Shown: one piece after another, positions 25,955-34,601 of the stretch
How positions within the stretch are numbered: position 1 is the stretch's first letter
Layout of the letters: every line of letters starts with the position of its first letter
Source of the DNA: Pseudotabrizicola sp.
GTDB taxonomy: Bacteria > Pseudomonadota > Alphaproteobacteria > Rhodobacterales > Rhodobacteraceae
Assembly: GCF_030656345.1 (NCBI RefSeq)
Contig: NZ_JAUSNR010000017.1
Location: forward strand, 1-42,132
DNA length: 42,132 nt
Reading direction: 5' to 3'
Notes under the pieces: generated by a model
What the model was told of the DNA's origin: nothing
Database searches by the model: none
What the model saw: the letters and a program-made list of their open reading frames with translations, nothing else
Translations under genes and position numbers: made by a program

Positions 25955-26761
25955 ATGAAACGTCGCATCGCAGGTGCATCACTGGTCGTGGCCACCCTTG
26001 GGGCTGTCGCAGTGCTGTGGCCCGCCCCAAGCCCCCTTGCCGCCCCCGAAACCGTGCATCTGGCAGCCGCCCTTCAGGACTACCGACCGGCGGGCGAGTT
26101 TCGGCAAGGAACCCGCGTCATCGACGCCCCGCCGCTGCAACAAACGGCCAGCGCCTTCGACATCATGAAATACCACGTCACCGAAGCCGACTATGCGCTT
26201 TGCGTGGCCGAGGATGCCTGTCCTGCCCTGCCCTCCAAGGGGCGTAAGGACTTTGCCCAGACGGGCGTCAACTTCACCGATGCCACCGCCTATGCGTCGT
26301 GGCTCTCGGCGCGCACCGGGCAAAGCTGGCGCCTGCCAACCGATGCCGAATGGCTGCGCGCAGCGGCAGAACGCGGCAGCGAAGACGGATTTTCCGCCGA
26401 GGCCAATGGCACCGACCCGTCGCGCCGCTGGATCGCCGCATATCTGCGCGAGGTGGAATTGCGCGGCGAGGCAGACCTTGATGCCCATCCGATCGGGAAT
26501 TTCGGGGTCAACACCGCAGGCGTGGCCAACATGGCGGGCAACATCTGGGAGTGGACCGAGACCTGCTTTCAGAACGGCACGCTAAGCCCTGACGGCGCGG
26601 CAATCCTGACGCAATCCGACTATTGCGGCGTGCGGGCGGTGCAGGGCAAACACCGTGCCTTCGTCATCGACTTCATCCGTGACGCAAGGTCAGGCGGCTG
26701 TGCGGCAGGCGTGCCGCCGGATTATCTGGGTTTCCGGCTGGTGCGCGACAGCATCGGCTGA
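25955..26761 (+). CDS. nirV: NirV, SUMF1/FGE-domain protein
   Basis: The 268-aa protein has a signal anchor (LVVATLGAVAVLWPA) and a formylglycine-generating-enzyme (SUMF1) domain: FDIMKYHVTEADYALC, WRLPTDAEWLRAAAERG, NMAGNIWEWTE and YLGFRLVRD. NirV accompanies nirK in Rhodobacterales and rhizobia, but its biochemical role is not settled. The ATG at 25955 has GGAGG upstream. The protein is of usual length and several Cys residues are kept. Confidence 0.92.
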   Translation: MKRRIAGASLVVATLGAVAVLWPAPSPLAAPETVHLAAALQDYRPAGEFRQGTRVIDAPPLQQTASAFDIMKYHVTEADYALCVAEDACPALPSKGRKDFAQTGVNFTDATAYASWLSARTGQSWRLPTDAEWLRAAAERGSEDGFSAEANGTDPSRRWIAAYLREVELRGEADLDAHPIGNFGVNTAGVANMAGNIWEWTETCFQNGTLSPDGAAILTQSDYCGVRAVQGKHRAFVIDFIRDARSGGCAAGVPPDYLGFRLVRDSIG

Positions 26762-26820
26762 CCTATCGTGTTCTGGCCCATCGCGCTCTGGCCAAACTGG
26801 AAATGGCCAGGCGAAACCAA

Positions 26821-26855
26821 AAAAAGGGCGGCCCATATGATGGGCCGCGCTTTTT
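26821..26855. terminator. Bidirectional terminator between nirV and pseudoazurin genes
   Basis: AAAAAGGGCGGCCCAT pairs with ATGGGCCGCGCTTTTT over 16 bp with one mismatch and a 3-nt loop, and carries a T-run on both strands. It serves the converging nirV (+) and pseudoazurin (-) genes. Confidence 0.9.
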
Positions 26856-26870
26856 ATCATGCTATTTCAA

Positions 26871-27305
26871 CTACTCGGCGATCTGGCCGAGCAGCGGTTC
26901 AAACCGGGTCTTTGCCTTGCCCTTAAGTTCGACGGCCATGACCGCGTCCTTGTTGACGGGCGCACCGGCCTGGATCAGAGCGACCATGCCCATCGACAGG
27001 TGCGGGGTGCATTTCACGCCATACAGGCCTTCGGCGGTCAGGGTCAGGATGTAATCCTTGCCCATGTCACTTTTGAATTCTTCGACGCCTTCGGGCAGCA
27101 TACCCTTGATGCCTTCGGCATTGTGACCCTTGTCAGTGGAGATGAAGGTGATGGTGTCACCGACAGCCGCCTTCACAAAGGCGGGCTCGAACACCATGGC
27201 ACCTTCGGCCCCTTTGTTCAGCATTTTCACCTCAAAGTTCTCGGCAAATGCGGCAGAGGTCAGCAGCAGCGTGGCAAGACTGGCGGCGATCAGTTTCGGG
27301 AACAT
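26871..27305 (-). CDS. Pseudoazurin (blue copper protein)
   Basis: This 144-aa periplasmic cupredoxin has a signal peptide ending near AFA. Type 1 copper ligands are His61, Cys99, His102 and Met107, spaced exactly as in known pseudoazurins. It carries electrons from the cytochrome bc1 branch to NirK. The CGTTGT-N6-ACAAC box lies 68 nt upstream of its start, close to the spacing seen for nirK and norC, so it is likely regulated with them. It is divergent from the Crp/Fnr regulator gene. Confidence 0.95.
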   Translation of the reverse strand: MFPKLIAASLATLLLTSAAFAENFEVKMLNKGAEGAMVFEPAFVKAAVGDTITFISTDKGHNAEGIKGMLPEGVEEFKSDMGKDYILTLTAEGLYGVKCTPHLSMGMVALIQAGAPVNKDAVMAVELKGKAKTRFEPLLGQIAE

Positions 27306-27373
27306 GGCTTGTCCTTTCTTGGAACAGTAGCGATTGGTCTTGCATCGGTTCTAGGCTAAGGTCGCGCGCGGCT

Positions 27374-27391
27374 CGTTGTGCTGCCACAACA
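27374..27391. promoter_or_regulatory. CGTTGT-N6-ACAACA operator between pseudoazurin and the Crp/Fnr gene
   Basis: The site reads CGTTGT-GCTGCC-ACAACA (one outer mismatch). It is 68 nt before the pseudoazurin start but only 11 nt before the GTG start of the regulator gene. It fits activation of pseudoazurin and possible autorepression of the regulator. Confidence 0.75.
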
Positions 27392-27402
27392 TCGGAGGCT
27401 TT

Positions 27403-28101
27403 GTGTTAAAGAAACTTGACGAAAGCCTGCTGACCGACCTGCCCCCGTTCCGCAAACTGTCCCGCCCACAGATCCGCGAGATTCTGGACGCGGCATCCCC
27501 CTTGCGGTTCGATGCCGGTGTGGCAGTCTTCAGCGAGGGCGCGCCGGTCGAGCGGTTCTTTCTGCTGATGGACGGCCATATCCGGGTGATACGCACCACA
27601 CCGGGCGGCGATCAGATCATCGCGCTGCACATCGCACCCGGGCAGTTGTTCGGCATCGGCGCTGCCCTCGGTCGCACCACCTATCCCGCCACGGCAATGA
27701 CGGCCGATGAGTGTCTGGCACTGGCCTGGCCCAACCGGCTGTGGGCCACATTCACCGAACGCTATGACGGCTTTGCCACCGAAAGCTACCGCGTGATCGG
27801 TGAAAGGGTCGGCGAGATGAACAACCGCATCGTCGAGCTGGCAACGCAGGCGGTGGAACAGCGGGTTGCCTGCGCGATCCTGCGTCTGATTACCCAGACC
27901 GGGCGAAAGGTCGAGGGGGGCATCGAGATCGGGCTGCCGATCACCCGTCAGAACATCTCGGACATGACCGGCACCACGCTCCACACCGTCAGCCGCCTGC
28001 TCAGCGGGTGGGAGCGTGACGGAATCGTGATGTCAGAGCGCCGCAAGATCACGGTGACCGCGCCGCATCAACTGGTGATCCTCAGCGGGGCGTCCGCCTG
28101 A
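27403..28101 (+). CDS. nnrR: Crp/Fnr-family denitrification regulator (NnrR-like)
   Basis: The 232-aa protein has a cyclic-nucleotide-like sensor domain (residues about 15-130) and a C-terminal helix-turn-helix with ITRQNISDMTGTTLHTVSRLLSGW. The N-terminal Fe-S cysteines of Fnr are absent, which points to the NnrR/DNR clade of NO-responsive activators. The GTG at 27403 has CGGAGG 4 nt upstream; no ATG is close by. It sits between pseudoazurin and nnrS, and the repeated CGTTGT-N6-ACAACG boxes in the cluster are its likely targets. The exact subfamily is an inference. Confidence 0.85.
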   Translation: MLKKLDESLLTDLPPFRKLSRPQIREILDAASPLRFDAGVAVFSEGAPVERFFLLMDGHIRVIRTTPGGDQIIALHIAPGQLFGIGAALGRTTYPATAMTADECLALAWPNRLWATFTERYDGFATESYRVIGERVGEMNNRIVELATQAVEQRVACAILRLITQTGRKVEGGIEIGLPITRQNISDMTGTTLHTVSRLLSGWERDGIVMSERRKITVTAPHQLVILSGASA

Positions 28102-28105
28102 CACA

Positions 28106-29293
28106 TCAGCGGCCATTCGGCTGACGCCGCGCCGGGTTGGGCAGGGTCAGCAATGGGGCAAAGCGCCAGACAAAGGCACTGAAACCCGCCGTCCACAGCG
28201 CCGCCGCGATCCACAGGCCCAAGGGCAGCGGGACGGCCACCCGCGCAACCGCCGCCAAAGCCACGCAAGCAAAGGCTAGCGTCAAGACAGGCCCCGCCTC
28301 CAAGGCGCGCCCAGTATGCCCCAACGAAGCGCGCATCATCACCGCCACCGTCATGCCGCCAAAGCCGCCGATCCCCAGCAGATGATACCCTATGGCAGGC
28401 GGGACATCCGCAAGGGCCGACAGACCCAAGGCCGCAAGCCCCGCCGGAATGAATCCAAAGGCCACATGCAGCATCAGGACCAGCGGTGACGACCACACCC
28501 GCCACCCCCGCCAACGCAGCATCCGCACGCCCTGCCCCACACCGGCCAGCCCCAAAAAGACCCCGGTCAGCAGCGACATCGGCCAGATCACCCAGACCAA
28601 CAGCGCAAGCAGCGTAGCGCCGAGGCTGACCGCATCAAACCGCCCGAACGGGATCGGCAGCGGACCCGGCTCGGGCGACTGCTTGACCAGCCAGTTGCGC
28701 GTAAAGCTGGGGATGATCCGTCCACCAATCAGCCCGATCAGCATCACCACCATCGCAAATCCAAGGCGACGGCCATAGTAGGCAGACCCTGCAATCATCG
28801 TCTCAAGGTGAAACGTGATATTGGCCGCAAGATACAGCAGCACGGGTGCCACGACCTTCAGATTGCTCCAGTTGCGCCCCGCCACAATCTCGATCGTGAC
28901 CATCACCCTGATCGCCGCCATGAAGGCGCAGTCAGCCACCATAACTGCAACCTGTCCAAGCCCAAGCGCACCAGCGACTGCCAACCGCCCGGCCAGCCAC
29001 AGCGCGGTCAGCGCCATCAGGGGCCAGCCGCGTGTGGGCATGCGGCCGGTCCAGTTCGGAATGGCTGTGAACAGAAATCCCACAATCACCGCAGACGTAT
29101 AGCCAAACAGCATCTCGTGGATGTGCCAATCCAGCGGCGAGAACGGGCCGGTCACCGCGATCTGGCCTGACCAGATCGCCATCCACAGCGGCACGATCAG
29201 CATCGCGAACACGCCCGCCCCCAGAAAGAACGGGCGAAAACCATAGCTGAACACGGCGGGGCCGCCATAAGGTGCTGGCGTGGATTTGGTCAT
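28106..29293 (-). CDS. nnrS: NnrS family heme-copper membrane protein
   Basis: The protein of about 395 aa has twelve hydrophobic segments and the family opening GGPAVFSYGFRPFFLGAG. Conserved His residues are in DWHIHEMLFGY, NITFHLET and GYHLLGIGGFGG. NnrS proteins are heme- and copper-containing and protect against NO-derived stress. The ATG at 29293 matches the usual family N-terminus. A GTG at 29356, overlapping the preceding DUF1858 stop (GTGA), gives a 21-residue extension and is an alternative. Convergent with the Crp/Fnr gene, 4 nt apart. Confidence 0.93.
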   Translation of the reverse strand: MTKSTPAPYGGPAVFSYGFRPFFLGAGVFAMLIVPLWMAIWSGQIAVTGPFSPLDWHIHEMLFGYTSAVIVGFLFTAIPNWTGRMPTRGWPLMALTALWLAGRLAVAGALGLGQVAVMVADCAFMAAIRVMVTIEIVAGRNWSNLKVVAPVLLYLAANITFHLETMIAGSAYYGRRLGFAMVVMLIGLIGGRIIPSFTRNWLVKQSPEPGPLPIPFGRFDAVSLGATLLALLVWVIWPMSLLTGVFLGLAGVGQGVRMLRWRGWRVWSSPLVLMLHVAFGFIPAGLAALGLSALADVPPAIGYHLLGIGGFGGMTVAVMMRASLGHTGRALEAGPVLTLAFACVALAAVARVAVPLPLGLWIAAALWTAGFSAFVWRFAPLLTLPNPARRQPNGR

Positions 29294-29352
29294 CGTCTGG
29301 GCCTTTGTCTTTGTCTCACACGCCTGCCGGGGCTGCGTATGAAGGGCGAGTT

Positions 29353-29562
29353 TCACCTGGCAACCGCCGCGCGCAGTTCGGCACGGAACAGCGCTTCCTC
29401 CAGCCCGTACTCGGCACAGGCGTCGATCACCGTGTGAAACGGGGCGATCGGGCAGCCAAAGCAGACCATGCGATGCGATAGAAAAACGGTCGCTGTTGCG
29501 GGCCAGTGGGAGAACAGCAACCGCAGCGGGAGATCGGGGTCGTCCATCCTTGGGCCGAACAT
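29353..29562 (-). CDS. DUF1858 domain protein
   Basis: The 69-aa protein has the DUF1858/ScdA-N-like motif MVCFGCPIAPFHTVIDACAEYGL. The CxxC pair in this motif and a third Cys suggest metal or NO-linked chemistry. GGAGG lies 4 nt before the ATG. Exactly 60 nt upstream begins the palindrome shared with norC, so this gene and nnrS probably form a divergent NO-regulated unit. Its role is unproven. Confidence 0.85.
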   Translation of the reverse strand: MFGPRMDDPDLPLRLLFSHWPATATVFLSHRMVCFGCPIAPFHTVIDACAEYGLEEALFRAELRAAVAR

Positions 29563-29622
29563 GGTGCCTCCGCTGCGCAGGACGTGCCGTTTGTGAACCC
29601 TGCCCGCATCATCCGTCCTGGT

Positions 29623-29640
29623 CGTTGTGCTGGAACAACG
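29623..29640. promoter_or_regulatory. CGTTGT-N6-ACAACG operator between DUF1858-nnrS and norC
   Basis: The site reads CGTTGT-GCTGGA-ACAACG, with perfect arms. 60 nt separate it from the norC ATG on one side and 60 nt from the DUF1858 ATG on the other. It is a likely shared activator site. Confidence 0.82.
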
Positions 29641-29700
29641 TCCGCGCGTTCAGCCGTGGGTAGAACCGTGCCATCCGCAACCATCGCCAGGACCGACCCA

Positions 29701-30153
29701 ATGTCAGAGATCCTTACGAAGTCACGGGCCAGGAACATTTTTTACGGTGGATCGCTTTTTTTCGTCGTTGTGTTCGTGCTCATGACCATCCATTCGCACC
29801 GCTATGTGGTCAATGTCTCCACCGCCGGCATGCCACTGACGCCCGAGGTCATCCTGGGTAAGCATGTCTGGGAGCGGCACAGCTGCATCAACTGCCACAC
29901 CCTGCATGGCGAGGGGGCGTATTTCGCACCAGAACTGGGCAATGTGATGACCCGTTGGGGCGTGCTGGAAGACCCCGAGGACGCTTACCTCACGCTGGAC
30001 GGCTGGATGGCCGCCCAGCCCAGTGGCATCGAGGGGCGGCGTCAGATGCCCCATTTCGAGATCACCCCCGAAGAGATGCGCGCCCTCTCCGAATTTCTGC
30101 GGTGGGCCGATCAGACAGACACCCAAGGTTGGCCGCCAACGGATGCGGGCTAG
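29701..30153 (+). CDS. norC: Nitric oxide reductase subunit C
   Basis: The 150-aa membrane-anchored cytochrome c has one helix (residues about 12-31) and a single heme motif CINCH (Cys62, Cys65, His66). The distal Met lies in RQMPHFEIT. It feeds electrons to NorB. It starts the norCBQD operon and has the operator 60 nt upstream. Length is normal for the family. Confidence 0.96.
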   Translation: MSEILTKSRARNIFYGGSLFFVVVFVLMTIHSHRYVVNVSTAGMPLTPEVILGKHVWERHSCINCHTLHGEGAYFAPELGNVMTRWGVLEDPEDAYLTLDGWMAAQPSGIEGRRQMPHFEITPEEMRALSEFLRWADQTDTQGWPPTDAG

Positions 30154-30162
30154 GAGAAAGAC

Positions 30163-31515
30163 ATGAAATATCAATCGCAAAAGGTGGCCTATGCCTATTT
30201 CCTTGTCGCCATGGGCCTGTTCGGCATTCAGGTGTTGGGTGGTTTGCTGGCGGGTTGGGTCTACATCTCGCCCAACACGCTGTCCGAGGTGCTGCCCTTC
30301 AACATCATCCGCATGATCCACACCAACGCGCTGATCGTCTGGCTGCTGCTGGGCTTTTTTGGCGCTGCCTATTTCCTTGTGCCCGAGGAGTCCGAACGTG
30401 ATATCTGGTCGGTCAAGCTGGCCTATTTGCAACTGATCATCTTGGTGGTCGGCACCCTTGGCGCGGTGGCAGGATATCTCGTCGGGATCCATGGCGGGCG
30501 CGAATTTCTGGAGCAACCGCTCTGGGTCAAGTTCGGCATCCTTTTGGCGGCGGTGATCTTCCTTCTTAACATCTCGATGACCGTGCTGGCGGGCCGCAAG
30601 ACGGCCATCACCGGCGTGTTGCTGACTGGCCTGTGGCTCCTGTCGCTGCTGTGGATCTTTGCCTTCATCAACCCCGACAACCTGAGCCTGGACAAGATGT
30701 ACTGGTGGTTCGTGGTCCACCTTTGGGTTGAAGGCACATGGGAACTGGTCATGGCGGCCATCCTTGCCTTCCTGATGTTAAAGCTGACAGGCGTTGACCG
30801 CGAGGTGGTGGAAAAGTGGCTTTACGTCATCGTCGCCACCGCGCTGTTTTCGGGTATCCTGGGCACCGGCCACCATTTCTACTGGATCGGCCTGCCGGAA
30901 TACTGGCAGTGGACGGGTTCAATCTTCTCGGCGTTCGAGGTGGTGCCGTTCTTTGCGATGATGTCTTTCGCCTTCATCATGGTCTGGAAAGGTCGGCGCA
31001 CGCACCCCAACAAGGCGGCGCTTCTTTGGGCCTTGGGTTCGGCCACGGTGGCCTTCTTCGGCGCGGGGGTCTGGGGCTTTCTGCACACGTTCCATGGCGT
31101 GAATTTCTACACTCACGGCACGCAGATCACCGCAGCACACGGCCACCTTGCCTTTTACGGCGCATATGTGGCGATGAACCTTGCCATCATTACCTACGCC
31201 ATGCCGCTTCTGCGAGGCCGGGCACCCTACAATCAGGTGCTGAACATGATCTCATTCTGGCTGATGACCGGGGGCATGGCGTTCATGACCTTTGTGCTGA
31301 CCTTTGCGGGCACCATCCAGACCCACATGCAGCGCATCGTCGGCGATTACTACATGGACGTGCAGGACCAGTTGAGCCTCTTTTACGTCATGCGCTTCGG
31401 GGCGGGCATTGCCGTGGTGCTGGGGGCGATCCTGTTCATCTACAGCCAAGTCGTGGTGCGGCGTGAGGTCATCACCCCGAACACGATGCCCGAACCGGTG
31501 GGAGAGGCAACATGA
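30163..31515 (+). CDS. norB: Nitric oxide reductase subunit B
   Basis: The 450-aa catalytic subunit reduces NO to N2O. It has twelve helices and the heme/FeB ligand regions MIHTNALIVW, HLWVEGTWELVMAAI, TGHHFYWIGLPEYW and AAHGHLAFYGAYVAMN. Its length is that of cytochrome-c-dependent cNor (about 450 aa), not the longer quinol type. It starts 9 nt after norC and overlaps norQ by 4 nt (ATGA). Complete and probably functional. Confidence 0.97.
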   Translation: MKYQSQKVAYAYFLVAMGLFGIQVLGGLLAGWVYISPNTLSEVLPFNIIRMIHTNALIVWLLLGFFGAAYFLVPEESERDIWSVKLAYLQLIILVVGTLGAVAGYLVGIHGGREFLEQPLWVKFGILLAAVIFLLNISMTVLAGRKTAITGVLLTGLWLLSLLWIFAFINPDNLSLDKMYWWFVVHLWVEGTWELVMAAILAFLMLKLTGVDREVVEKWLYVIVATALFSGILGTGHHFYWIGLPEYWQWTGSIFSAFEVVPFFAMMSFAFIMVWKGRRTHPNKAALLWALGSATVAFFGAGVWGFLHTFHGVNFYTHGTQITAAHGHLAFYGAYVAMNLAIITYAMPLLRGRAPYNQVLNMISFWLMTGGMAFMTFVLTFAGTIQTHMQRIVGDYYMDVQDQLSLFYVMRFGAGIAVVLGAILFIYSQVVVRREVITPNTMPEPVGEAT

Positions 31516-32318
31516 ACGCGCTGACCCCGGACCGGGCAGATGCGTTGGCCCCCTACTACCGCCCCGTTGCAGAGGAAGTGACCCTGTTCGAAGCGGCCCA
31601 TGCCAACGGTTTGCCCCTTCTTCTGAAGGGGCCGACCGGCTGCGGCAAGACGCGGTTCGTGGAACACATGGCCGCACGGCTGGGCCGCCCGCTCTACACC
31701 GTCGCCTGCCACGATGACCTGTCCGCCGCAGATCTGATCGGGCGCTACCTGCTGCGCGGTGGTGCCACCGAATGGGTCGATGGCCCCCTGACCCGCGCCG
31801 TGCGGGAAGGGGCGATCTGCTATCTGGATGAGGTGATCGAGGCGCGCAAGGATGTGACCGTCGTCCTGCACCCCCTGACCGACAACCGCCGAACCCTGAT
31901 GATCGACCGCACCGGCGAGGAACTGGTGGCCCCAGCGGGCTTCATGCTGGTGGCCAGCTACAACCCCGGCTACCAGAACATCCTGAAACGGCTGAAGCCA
32001 TCCACCCGCCAGCGGTTCCTGTCGATCACCTTCGGCTTTCCAGATCCTGCCACCGAAACCGCTGTGGTCGCCCGCGAAAGCGGGCTGGATGCGGTGCGCG
32101 TGGCCCCATTGGTGCGGCTGGCCGGTCACATCCGGGCGCTGTCGGGCATGGATTTGGAGGAAGGTGTATCTACTCGCCTGCTGATTTATGCCGCGACCCT
32201 GATCGCCGGGGGCATGCCGATAGACCGCGCCTTGCAAGCCGCCGTGATTGAGCCCCTGACGGACGAGCCTGACGTGGCACAAGCTCTGCGCGACGTCATC
32301 GCTTCGGTCTACGGTTAA
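31512..32318 (+). CDS. norQ: NorQ, MoxR-family AAA+ ATPase
   Basis: The 268-aa ATPase of the CbbQ/NirQ/NorQ group has Walker A LKGPTGCGKTRF (residues about 39-49) and Walker B AICYLDEVIEARKD, with LVASYNPGYQ as sensor region. NorQ with NorD activates NorBC, probably by inserting the non-heme iron. It is coupled to norB by an ATGA overlap; 3 nt separate it from norD. Confidence 0.95.
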   Translation: MNALTPDRADALAPYYRPVAEEVTLFEAAHANGLPLLLKGPTGCGKTRFVEHMAARLGRPLYTVACHDDLSAADLIGRYLLRGGATEWVDGPLTRAVREGAICYLDEVIEARKDVTVVLHPLTDNRRTLMIDRTGEELVAPAGFMLVASYNPGYQNILKRLKPSTRQRFLSITFGFPDPATETAVVARESGLDAVRVAPLVRLAGHIRALSGMDLEEGVSTRLLIYAATLIAGGMPIDRALQAAVIEPLTDEPDVAQALRDVIASVYG

Positions 32319-32321
32319 GTC

Positions 32322-34202
32322 ATGGCGCTGCACCCCAAAGACCTTATGGAGCCTGAGGAAACCGTCGGCAACCTCTGGCACGGAATGGCCCAGCGTCTGG
32401 CCCCCGTGGCAGGCTTTGCGGCCCATGCCGTAGCGCTTGAGGCCGTGCGCCCCGGTGTCACACTCCTTTTCCGCGCGCTTGGTGGCAAGCCGGGGGTCGA
32501 GGTGGCGGCCAGCCCCGCCACCGCCTCGCGCCACCGCCGGGGGGTGGGCGCGCATCTGGCCGAGGCGCGGGTGATGGAACATGTCGCCACGTTTGACGGT
32601 GATACCCTGCGTTTGCCCGCAGCAATGGATGCCTTTCCGGATACCACCCTGAACCGAGCGGCCTACCTGTGGCTGGCAGCACTGGCCGCCACTGCAAAGC
32701 CCTATACGCCCCCTACTGATCTACTGGCGGCCGATCTTTCACATCTTGCCGCGATGGAAGCCGCCAGCGCTCGCGCCCTTGCGCTGTGCCCCGGCCTGCG
32801 CGCGCCCCATGCCGCGCTTTGCGCCTATCTCGCGGGCGCGCTGCGACTTTACCCTGCATCAGCCGCTGAACGCTTGGCCGCCGAGGACTTGGGCGCCCTT
32901 CTCATGGGCAATCCACTTGCCACTTACGCCACACCTCCCGCCCCGCGCAGCTACGCCCCCCTGCCGCCCGTGCCCGTGCACCTGCGCCTGGACCGCCCCG
33001 CGCGCAGCCAAACCGCCGCCCCCGGCGAGGAAACCACCACCGCCCCGCCCGGGGTCGCCACCGCCACCCGCAAGCAGGCCAGGCGTGAAGACAACGAGCA
33101 GGCCAACCGCACAGACAGTTTCATCATGCACCGGTTTGAGTCGATCTTCTCGTGGGTCGAAAGCATGGGCCTGAACCGCGCGACCGACGATGACGATCTG
33201 GAAAACGCCCAGAAGGCGGCCGAGGATCAGGACCACATCGCCCTGACCAAACACCACAAACGCGCCGCCACCCGGCTGCGGCTGCACCTGGATCTTGCCC
33301 CGCAAGATGCCGACCACGAACGCCTGTCCGATACCTTCACCTATCCCGAATGGAACCACCGCGCCCGTGCCTATATGCCCGATCACACCCGCGTGCTGGA
33401 AGCGGAAGGGACGCAAGGCGATGGTTTCGTCCCCGATCCGCGCCTGATGGCACGTGTCCGGCAGCAGTTCGAGGCATTGCATCCCCGCCGAATCATCCTG
33501 CCCCGTCAGGTGGACGGGGCCGAGCTTGACCTTGGCGCGCTGATTGCGGCCCAAGTCGCCATCCGCGCAACGGGCCAAGGCAGCGACCGCATCTTCCGCA
33601 ACCTGCGCAACGTGGAACGAGATCTGTCGGTAGCGATCCTGATGGACTGCTCCCGCTCCACCGAATCCGTCGTCGGCACCCGCAGCATCATCGACACCAT
33701 GCGCGAGGCTTTGGCGGCTCTCGCAGGCGGTATCGACGCCGCGGGCGACAGGCTGGCGATCTGGGGTTTCTCGTCGCTCCGCCGCGACAGGGTGTTCCTG
33801 ACCCGCTGCAAGGGCTTTGATGGCCGCGTCACGCCCGAAGTCACCGCCCGCATCGGCGGTCTGATCCTTGGCCACTATACCCGTCTTGGGGCAGCGATCC
33901 GCCACGCCACGGCCCAGCTTGCCGCCGAGCCTTCAGCACGCAAGCTCCTGCTGGTGCTGACCGATGGCAAGCCAAACGACCTTGACCATTACGAGGGCAC
34001 CCATGGCATCGAGGACAGCCACATGGCCGTGCGAGAAGCCCGCCGCTTGGGCCACGCCGTGCATGGCGTGATCGTTGATGCCGACGGGCAGGATTGGTTC
34101 GCGCGCATCTTTGGCCGCGCCGGGTTCACCCTGCTGCCCGACCCCGCCCGGCTGGGCCGCGCCCTGCCTGATATCTACCGATCCCTGACCTTGGAGAGCT
34201 GA
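32322..34202 (+). CDS. norD: NorD, von Willebrand factor A domain protein
   Basis: The 626-aa protein has a C-terminal von Willebrand A domain (residues about 430-620) with the MIDAS motif DCSRS at residues 442-446 and the later Thr/Asp residues in LLVLTDGKPNDLDHYEGTHG. The N-terminal and middle parts are long and partly low-complexity (Pro/Ala/Arg at about 210-250). NorD partners NorQ in activating NO reductase. It is complete in length and is followed by two very small genes within 1 nt. Confidence 0.95.
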   Translation: MALHPKDLMEPEETVGNLWHGMAQRLAPVAGFAAHAVALEAVRPGVTLLFRALGGKPGVEVAASPATASRHRRGVGAHLAEARVMEHVATFDGDTLRLPAAMDAFPDTTLNRAAYLWLAALAATAKPYTPPTDLLAADLSHLAAMEAASARALALCPGLRAPHAALCAYLAGALRLYPASAAERLAAEDLGALLMGNPLATYATPPAPRSYAPLPPVPVHLRLDRPARSQTAAPGEETTTAPPGVATATRKQARREDNEQANRTDSFIMHRFESIFSWVESMGLNRATDDDDLENAQKAAEDQDHIALTKHHKRAATRLRLHLDLAPQDADHERLSDTFTYPEWNHRARAYMPDHTRVLEAEGTQGDGFVPDPRLMARVRQQFEALHPRRIILPRQVDGAELDLGALIAAQVAIRATGQGSDRIFRNLRNVERDLSVAILMDCSRSTESVVGTRSIIDTMREALAALAGGIDAAGDRLAIWGFSSLRRDRVFLTRCKGFDGRVTPEVTARIGGLILGHYTRLGAAIRHATAQLAAEPSARKLLLVLTDGKPNDLDHYEGTHGIEDSHMAVREARRLGHAVHGVIVDADGQDWFARIFGRAGFTLLPDPARLGRALPDIYRSLTLES

Positions 34203-34203
34203 C

Positions 34204-34380
34204 ATGCGCCTGCCCCTGATCCTTTTCGCGATCTTGACCCCCGCCCTTGCCGCCACCGAAACCTTTCAGCGCCCGATTCCTCAGCCGCAAACGGCCGAGG
34301 CGGAATTGGCCTATCTCGCCGCCTCACTGATCTTCCTTGCGGCGCTGGTCGCCGTGCAGTGGCTGGTCAGCCGCAGATGA
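34204..34380 (+). CDS. 58-aa small membrane protein after norD
   Basis: This 58-aa protein has an N-terminal signal-like helix (LPLILFAILTPALA), a short Pro/Gln-rich loop and a second helix (LAYLAASLIFLAALVAVQWL) ending in SRR. It starts 1 nt after norD and overlaps the next gene (ATGA). Its place matches small NorF-like or NnrT-like genes of nor operons, but the match is by position and size only. Confidence 0.65.
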   Translation: MRLPLILFAILTPALAATETFQRPIPQPQTAEAELAYLAASLIFLAALVAVQWLVSRR

Positions 34381-34601
34381 CTGCGCAGGTAAGCGTGGAG
34401 CGTCTGTTCCTGTACCTCTATCCGTTTGGTGCTGGGGCTATGGCGGTCAATGTGTTTTTCGCCTCGCTGATCTGGTCGTGGATCGGCTGGCCGGTGCTGA
34501 CGCCTGTGCACTCGGTGCTTGGGGGTGCTTTGCTGGGCGTGCCCGCCACCTGGGCCTTTGCTCGCCATATCAGGCACCTGATGGAAAAGGCCGACCCATG
34601 A
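34377..34601 (+). CDS. 74-aa small membrane protein in the nor operon
   Basis: The 74-aa protein has two membrane segments (about residues 14-36 and 39-62) and a basic tail (ARHIRHLMEK). It is coupled to both neighbours by 4-nt ATGA overlaps. It may correspond to the NnrT-type protein described in Rhodobacter nor operons; I could not confirm this from sequence alone. A role in NO-linked regulation or Nor maturation is likely from position. Confidence 0.65.
   Translation: MTAQVSVERLFLYLYPFGAGAMAVNVFFASLIWSWIGWPVLTPVHSVLGGALLGVPATWAFARHIRHLMEKADP

Noticed and set aside
32859..33905. 348-codon minus-strand frame within norD
   Set aside because: It is antisense to a clear NorD with a MIDAS motif; Gly/Gln-rich shadow composition.
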